Origin: Oscillospiraceae bacterium
GTDB taxonomy: Bacteria > Bacillota > Clostridia > Oscillospirales > Butyricicoccaceae
Direction of reading: 5' to 3'
NCBI GenBank assembly: GCA_902797555.1
Contig: CADBTM010000093.1
Location: 1-18,502 of the forward strand
Length of the DNA: 18,502 nucleotides
Both the position numbers and the translations under genes were made by a program. The notes beneath the pieces are model-generated. The model was not told the DNA's origin, ran no database searches, and saw only the letters and a list, made by a program, of their open reading frames with translations. Numbering within the stretch: the stretch's first letter is position 1; each line of letters opens with the position of its first letter. Positions 14,727 to 18,502 of this stretch are shown piece after piece.

Positions 14727-15615
14727 ACCGTTCTTTGGGCTTTGCCCCGTAAAAATGGATGATGTTCATATCCTGCTCCATGTCCAGCCCGTGGGAGCCC
14801 AGATCGCCGTCGATCTGATGGCAGCCGTGGTCGGGCATAAAGCCGTAAAGCACGTTGTGCCCCGCCCAGTGGGTATGTACCGCCTCCACCAGCGTCCGAT
14901 AGGTGTGCACATTGTCCCGCAGGGCGTTCATGGCCGCCTCCCCTTCCGGGCCGCAGCGGTGCATGCAATAATCGTAATTGGTGTTGTACACCAGCAGCAG
15001 GTCGTATTCGTCCCGCCGGATGAGCTCCATGGCCTTGCGGTTGATCTCCTCCACCGTGTCATAGATGAAATAGTCCATCTCCCGCTCCAGATAGATCAGC
15101 GAAAGGCTGTCCCCCGTGGTGGAAACAATGGCGCATTTTTTTCCCGCCCGGATCAGATGGTCAAAGAGGGCGTCCATGCGGATCACCGGCTTGACGTAGG
15201 CGCGGATGCCGTGCACCTCCGGCAAAACGCCGGTATACATCGAGCCAAAGCACACCGGCGTCACGCAGGGCATCACCGACAGCATGGGCACGGCCACCTG
15301 CGAGCACAGCATGGCGTCGGTGAACAGCCCGGTATAGTTCTGATACAGCCACAGCGCCACCGCATCGGGATTGTAAAGCAGCACCCGGTCGGCGACCTCT
15401 CCGCGAAATGCTCTGCGGCACATCTCTGTCACCATGGGATTTGCCGGCGCGGGCACCTCCCCGCAGTCCACCCCCATGGTCTCGCACACCGTCCTGCAGC
15501 AGGAGGTGATGGGAATGGCATCATACAGGATGCCCGTTCTCCTTTTTGCGATGTCTGCGCTCCAGTCAAAGCTGTCCCGATGGTTCATGTTCCTCATCCT
15601 TTCCGTCTTTGACAT
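14725..15615 (-). CDS. alkaline-phosphatase-superfamily hydrolase (phosphodiesterase-like)
   Basis: 296 residues with the spaced metal-ligand pattern of the alkaline phosphatase / nucleotide pyrophosphatase superfamily. A possible Asp ligand is in YDAIP (about 32). The nucleophile region PCVTPVCFGSMYTGVLPEVHGI (116-137) carries the TG-x-x-P-x-x-HGI signature and a candidate catalytic Thr at 119. D215/H219 follow in YDYCMH, D262/H263 in PDHGCH and H275 in GSHG. It is shorter than many family members. No signal peptide is visible, so a cytoplasmic enzyme acting on a phosphoester is likely; the substrate is unknown. The start at 15615 has GGAG 7 bases upstream; an in-frame ATG at 15588 after AAGGATGAGGAAC is an equally good alternative. 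It follows a phosphotransferase gene by 57 bp and is probably co-transcribed with it. Confidence 0.82.
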   Translation of the reverse strand: MSKTERMRNMNHRDSFDWSADIAKRRTGILYDAIPITSCCRTVCETMGVDCGEVPAPANPMVTEMCRRAFRGEVADRVLLYNPDAVALWLYQNYTGLFTDAMLCSQVAVPMLSVMPCVTPVCFGSMYTGVLPEVHGIRAYVKPVIRMDALFDHLIRAGKKCAIVSTTGDSLSLIYLEREMDYFIYDTVEEINRKAMELIRRDEYDLLLVYNTNYDYCMHRCGPEGEAAMNALRDNVHTYRTLVEAVHTHWAGHNVLYGFMPDHGCHQIDGDLGSHGLDMEQDMNIIHFYGAKPKER

Positions 15616-15672
15616 ATCTGTTCTCCACGATACGCCCTTCTTGTCAGGGGTTTCCCGGCAGGTGCCTTTTCC

Positions 15673-16677
15673 TCATCCCATGCACGCCGCAAAGTCAAAC
15701 GGCGCCGTCAGCGCGTGCTCTGTCTCGTCGAGGCAGGCCCGGATGGCGTCACGATCGTCTCCCGCCTCCTTCAGCGCCTTCACCCTCGTGTACCACAGCG
15801 GCTTGAGACAGCGGTACAGCATGAGCGCGGTATCCTTCTCCCCTTCCGAAAACCGGTAGACCTCGGACGCGGTCTTCAGCGCTTCGCAGATGCCGTCCAC
15901 GCCGCTGTTTTCCCGCATCAGATAGTTGAGAAACACTTCTCTGCCGCACAGATTGAAATCGTAGATCCCCACGAAATGCTCCTCCTCGTCCAGAAGGATG
16001 TTGGACGCATTGAGATCGGCCTGAAACACGGAGGTGGGGAGCTGTTTATAGACCGGCTCCAGCTTTGCCCGGTTGTCCGTCCACAGCCGCCAGATCCTGT
16101 CTGTCTGATCCCGGAACGCTTCGGGCAGCGTGTCCGCATATTCCTTCCACGCCAGAGCGTTTTCCAGTACCTCGTCGGTTTTGTCGCTGGGGCAAAAGGT
16201 TTCAAACAGGCAGAAAGCCGAAGGATACTCGGTATAATCCAGATGCAGCGCGGCGATCCGCGCCGTCATCCGCCAGATATCCGCCTTGTAGCGGCGGTAC
16301 AATTCCATATTCTCGCCGAAGTCTTCGGAAAACCGCTCCTCGGCGGGAGCATACGGCGCAAACTCCTCGACATAGGCGGCGCATTTGTGTCCGTGAAACC
16401 CAACGACGGGAAAGCTTCCGGATCTGTCCCGGAAGATCCTGGGACAGTAGTACCCCAGCTTGCGGTATTCCTCCACCGTCCTTTGCCAGCCGGCGATTTT
16501 CTCCGGAAAGGTAAAATCGTTGTCGGCAAGCTTTACAACATATTTGCCGCCCGAGGCCGTATCGACGAGAACGGTCACGCGAAAGTCCGCGTCTCCCCGG
16601 CTGGTATCGATCTCCCGCAGGGCGGTCGGCGCGTCGTCAAAAAACAAGGAAACTATGTTTTTGATTTCTTCATCCAT
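15673..16677 (-). CDS. aminoglycoside-phosphotransferase-fold (APH/choline kinase-like) protein
   Basis: 334 residues with an APH-like kinase fold. KYVVK (K49) fits the ATP-binding lysine. FQADLNASN at 218-226 replaces the usual HGDLHPGN catalytic loop while keeping the key Asp and Asn. YDFN at 239-242 stands for the metal-binding IDFG/D. The His-to-Gln and Gly-to-Ala changes put it outside typical resistance enzymes. A small-molecule kinase (sugar, choline or nucleoside-like) is more likely than aminoglycoside resistance. The ATG at 16677 is preferred because GAGGG lies 7 bases upstream; an in-frame ATG at 16695 has no ribosome binding site. It has its own good promoter and is followed by the phosphatase-superfamily gene. 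Confidence 0.85.
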   Translation of the reverse strand: MDEEIKNIVSLFFDDAPTALREIDTSRGDADFRVTVLVDTASGGKYVVKLADNDFTFPEKIAGWQRTVEEYRKLGYYCPRIFRDRSGSFPVVGFHGHKCAAYVEEFAPYAPAEERFSEDFGENMELYRRYKADIWRMTARIAALHLDYTEYPSAFCLFETFCPSDKTDEVLENALAWKEYADTLPEAFRDQTDRIWRLWTDNRAKLEPVYKQLPTSVFQADLNASNILLDEEEHFVGIYDFNLCGREVFLNYLMRENSGVDGICEALKTASEVYRFSEGEKDTALMLYRCLKPLWYTRVKALKEAGDDRDAIRACLDETEHALTAPFDFAACMG

Positions 16678-16712
16678 AGAGTTTCCCTCACACATCCGAA
16701 TCGGTCAAAAGC

Positions 16713-16741
16713 ATCATAGCACATTTCCCTGTACACTTCAA
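16713..16741 (-). promoter_or_regulatory. promoter of the phosphotransferase-phosphatase pair
   Basis: On the minus strand TTGAAG (16741-16736), a 17-base spacer and TATGAT (16718-16713) with a TGC extension just before the -10. Its -35 directly abuts the T-tract of the preceding terminator. Confidence 0.75.
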
Positions 16742-16742
16742 T

Positions 16743-16780
16743 AAAAAAACCTCTCTTGTCCCGAAAGACAAAAGAGGTTT
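16743..16780 (-). terminator. terminator of the alpha/beta hydrolase gene
   Basis: A 14-bp stem with one mismatch: AAACCTCTCTTGTC (16747-16760) with GACAAAAGAGGTTT (16767-16780). On the minus strand it ends in a run of T (16749-16743). It lies about 140 bp beyond the hydrolase stop; the intervening 16781-16921 holds no gene that I can support. Confidence 0.85.
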
Positions 16781-16921
16781 CTTTCATGGGAAAAAGCGCG
16801 TAAAAGGTACAAAACGACAGAAAGACCGCCTAAAAGTACACCGACGGGAACCTCAGCAAACGGGAACCTTTCCGGCTTGCATTCTTTGCATCGCATCTTG
16901 ATAAAGAATCGAACGGGCAGC

Positions 16922-17842
16922 CTAGTCGATGAAACGCAGGATCTCGCCGAACACAGCGGGATCGGGCTCCATCATTCTCTTGGCGGGCTTGTCTTTGAAA
17001 AACGCTCTTTTCTCCGATGCTGTATTCAGTTTCTTTTCGTTCACCGCGCGATAGTATTCGCCGATCCAAGCGTTCATGGTATCCAGCGCCTCATAGGTAT
17101 ACTGCGGCATATGCTTTTTGTTTTCGACCGTTATAACGCGCACATTTGGATTACCGAGCTTCATTGCTTGCGCGGCGTTGTACTTGTAACTGACCACCGG
17201 GTCGTCTGTCGAATGGATCCACAGGATGTTATCATGCGTGGACGCAAGATAGGCTCGATTGTCTAAAGCTCCAAAGCGTGGGACGAGCCTCTTTTCATAT
17301 CTTTTTACGCAGTTGGCAAGGATGCGCAGCTTCACAAAATCCATCATTTCGTCAGCAATATCCATAAATCCCGAGATGATAACCGCCCGCCTCATATCAG
17401 ACAGGTAATTCGCGAGGTTCAGTGCAGTATAGCCGCCGAGCGAGTGGCCTACCGGGATGATCTCCTCCTTCGGGTCAAGAAGCTCCAGCAGTTCCAATGC
17501 GTCTTGCGTCGGTGCATTGACGGAAGTCAGGCGTTCTCCGCCTGAAGCGCCGCAGCCGGCATAATCAAAAGCTGCGACTCTGAATCCGGCTCGGCATAAT
17601 TGCTCGATATCGACCGTATATGGAGTATGTCCGGGACCGAGGCCATGGCAGAACAGGATCAGGGTATCCTTTCTGCAATCCGCATAATAATAGATACAAT
17701 AACGGATCATTAAGCCGCCCGAATTCTGAAACGAACCCGGCTCACAGACAAGACCCGGATAATCCGCATAACCGGGAAAGGGAATACCTTCATCCATATC
17801 ATAGCGTTTCATGAAGCTTTCTTTGTACTTCTTAACGATCAT
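16922..17842 (-). CDS. alpha/beta hydrolase (serine hydrolase / lysophospholipase-like)
   Basis: 306 residues of alpha/beta-hydrolase fold. FCHGLGPGH (64-72) is the oxyanion-hole HG motif. The nucleophile elbow GHSLGG (132-137) gives S134. The acid is D213 or D214 in HSTDDPV and the histidine is H244 in ENKKHMP. There is no signal peptide or lipobox, so it is probably a cytoplasmic esterase, lipase or peptidase-like enzyme; the substrate is unknown. The start at 17842 has AAAGGAG 11 bases upstream, a slightly long spacing; an ATG at 17812 is possible. By eye the gene uses A/T-ending codons much more than its neighbours, which suggests acquisition from a less GC-rich source. Confidence 0.9.
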   Translation of the reverse strand: MIVKKYKESFMKRYDMDEGIPFPGYADYPGLVCEPGSFQNSGGLMIRYCIYYYADCRKDTLILFCHGLGPGHTPYTVDIEQLCRAGFRVAAFDYAGCGASGGERLTSVNAPTQDALELLELLDPKEEIIPVGHSLGGYTALNLANYLSDMRRAVIISGFMDIADEMMDFVKLRILANCVKRYEKRLVPRFGALDNRAYLASTHDNILWIHSTDDPVVSYKYNAAQAMKLGNPNVRVITVENKKHMPQYTYEALDTMNAWIGEYYRAVNEKKLNTASEKRAFFKDKPAKRMMEPDPAVFGEILRFID

Positions 17843-17883
17843 GTCCGCTGCTTCTCCTTTGCAAAACCCGGTTTATCGCTATT

Positions 17884-17911
17884 ATTTTACCCGAAAGCAT
17901 GTATTTTTCAA
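17884..17911 (-). promoter_or_regulatory. promoter of the alpha/beta hydrolase gene
   Basis: On the minus strand TTGAAA (17911-17906), a 16-base spacer and TAAAAT (17889-17884), about 40 bases before the ATG at 17842. Confidence 0.65.
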
Positions 17912-18011
17912 TAGACTATTAAAGTAATGATGCCGGCGAAACAAATTGCCGCGCCGTTGGTGAAATCCGTCCACACACCGCTTCGCACTCGCCCTGCGGC
18001 GCAAAACCCGG

Positions 18012-18050
18012 CCGCGGGAAACGCAACACTGTTGCGTTTCCTTTTCGCGG
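18012..18050 (+). terminator. terminator-like hairpin
   Basis: A perfect 11-bp stem, GGAAACGCAAC (18017-18027) with GTTGCGTTTCC (18031-18041), and an ACT loop are followed by TTTT. An outer CCGCG/CGCGG pairing extends it. No plus-strand gene is seen just upstream: 17912-18011 has no supportable coding frame. It may be a leftover terminator or an RNA structure. Confidence 0.6.
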
Positions 18051-18070
18051 CTTCGAGTCCCTTCATCAAT

Positions 18071-18115
18071 GCCAAATAACAGAGGGTACCCGCTGGGTAC
18101 CCTCTGTTATTTGGC
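18071..18115. terminator. perfect 21-bp-arm palindrome / tRNA terminator
   Basis: The arms 18071-18091 and 18095-18115 are exact reverse complements of 21 bp around a 3-base GCT loop. The right arm contains the GCCA end of the tRNA-Ser fragment on the minus strand. The inner GC-rich stem plus the TTATTT part of the arm fits an intrinsic terminator for a minus-strand tRNA, and by symmetry it can stop transcription from both sides. It shares the AGAGGGTA core with the terminators at 9051 and 9282. Confidence 0.8.
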
Positions 18116-18171
18116 GGAGGGTCAGGGATTTGAACCCTGGCGCCGGGATCGCCGGCCTACGAGATTTCGAG
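18112..18171 (-). pseudogene. 3' fragment of tRNA-Ser(CGA), probable att site
   Basis: Read on the minus strand, the 60 bases hold an anticodon loop CTCGAAA (anticodon CGA) and the 3' anticodon stem TCTCG. A class II variable arm follows with a GCCGG/CCGGC stem, then a T arm CAGGG-TTCAAAT-CCCTG, the 3' acceptor strand ACCCTCC, G and CCA. This is tRNA-Ser architecture. The bases before the loop (TTACAACA) do not contain the required CGAGA stem partner, and no GGAGGGT acceptor 5' strand occurs upstream on the minus strand within the window. The gene is therefore a 3' remnant, the usual trace of a site-specific element integrated at a tRNA, with the intact copy expected at the far end. Confidence 0.82.
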
Positions 18172-18325
18172 TGTTGTAAGACTTTGGCAGATTCACGGTT
18201 GGCGCGGGTCATTTCAGGCCGCTTTGTGAAATGCTGGAAACCCAGATGCCACAAGGGATTGCGGACATTCCGGCCCGTTTTGGCCAGAGCTGATTTGAAC
18301 CGCCCCAGAGTTCAAATAAAACCGT

Positions 18326-18379
18326 GTTCTTGCGTAAAAAGCCGCCGTTCTTGCGCGTTTGCAAGAAGTCAGGCAAGAA
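18326..18379. repeat. repeated TTCTTGC sites, candidate recombinase or excisionase binding sites
   Basis: GTTCTTGCG occurs at 18326-18334 and again at 18347-18355, 21 bp apart. The reverse complement GCAAGAA occurs at 18361-18367 and 18373-18379. The inner pair forms a perfect 7-bp inverted repeat with a 6-base centre (18348-18367). The cluster lies between the tRNA fragment and the small gene at 18447, where integrase arm sites or excisionase sites are expected. Function is inferred from position and spacing. Confidence 0.5.
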
Positions 18380-18446
18380 AACAGAGCCCCCGACAGCGCC
18401 GATGAAGCACCCTTTCGGACCGCAAAAAACAGAAAGGAGCTTCGTC

Positions 18447-18502
18447 ATGACATACGATGCAAAGGAACTCGCCCAATACCCGGAAATCATGAACAAGGAG
18501 CA
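18447..18502 (+). CDS. start of an excisionase/HTH-like protein (3' end outside window)
   Basis: The ATG at 18447 has AAAGGAG with 7 bases of spacing. The 18 complete codons visible read MTYDAKELAQYPEIMNKE. From memory, this opening resembles small helix-turn-helix proteins encoded just before tyrosine recombinases in clostridial integrative elements, which have an ELAKYPEIMTKEQ-like start. I could not check this. The adjacent tRNA fragment and repeats support the idea. The frame is open to the window end. That it is a gene start is fairly sure; the function is tentative. Confidence 0.6.
   Translation, partial: MTYDAKELAQYPEIMNKE

Noticed and set aside
16843..16870. Two ACGGGAACCT-like strings close together
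   Set aside because: Only two short copies in a gene-free stretch, without symmetry or a nearby promoter; not enough to call a site.
18288..18302. A GGTTCAAATC string on the minus strand resembling a second tRNA T-loop
   Set aside because: The flanking bases do not form a T stem or acceptor end, so it is likely coincidence.
18130..18496. Open frames on both strands across the tRNA remnant (18130-18405 plus, 18209-18496 minus)
   Set aside because: They run through the tRNA fragment or antisense to the small gene's ribosome binding site, with no convincing start signals.
1..18502. CRISPR array, rRNA or intact IS element
   Set aside because: No regularly spaced repeats with unique spacers, no rRNA-like sequence and no transposase motifs were seen.

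Overview
The window looks like a GC-rich member of the Clostridia (Oscillospiraceae-like gut Firmicute). This rests on strong AGGAGG-type ribosome binding sites, a clostridial 2[4Fe-4S] ferredoxin, a rhodanese-less ThiI, and Firmicute-style promoters and terminators. The genus assignment is inference; no database was searched.

Left part (1-6393, minus strand): one tightly packed operon reads right to left from a near-consensus promoter at 6365-6393: gltX, glnS, a NifS-type cysteine desulfurase, thiI and cinA (cut by the window edge). Gaps are 18 bp or less and glnS/desulfurase overlap as TGATG. The first four genes all serve tRNA: two aminoacyl-tRNA synthetases and a sulfur relay for 4-thiouridine. 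Next comes a lone Clp-family AAA+ unfoldase (6442-8613, minus) with its own terminator. A 34-codon reading frame (8610-8714), overlapping it by GTGA, precedes it.

Middle part (8740-12718, plus strand): a 55-residue ferredoxin gene with a strong extended -10 promoter is followed by about 265 bp of consecutive hairpins bounded by two identical 34-bp terminator copies. Then comes a three-gene MoxR ATPase / DUF58 / membrane-DUF4129 operon. The DUF58 gene carries an in-frame 66-bp repeat unit.

Right part (12760-17911): single genes or pairs separated by good terminators. They are an aspartate/glutamate racemase-family protein and an EamA-type transporter (plus strand), then a phosphotransferase plus alkaline-phosphatase-superfamily pair and an alpha/beta hydrolase (minus strand).

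Right edge (18012-18502): the 3' 60 nt of a tRNA-Ser(CGA) gene lies on the minus strand without its 5' half. It is flanked on the low-coordinate side by a perfect 21-bp-arm palindrome. On the other side are paired 7-9-bp repeats and the start of a small plus-strand gene that resembles the excisionase/HTH proteins preceding integrases. I read this as the attachment-site end of an integrated element extending beyond the window. This, the hairpin cluster, the small frame before clp and the DUF58 repeat are the least explained parts.
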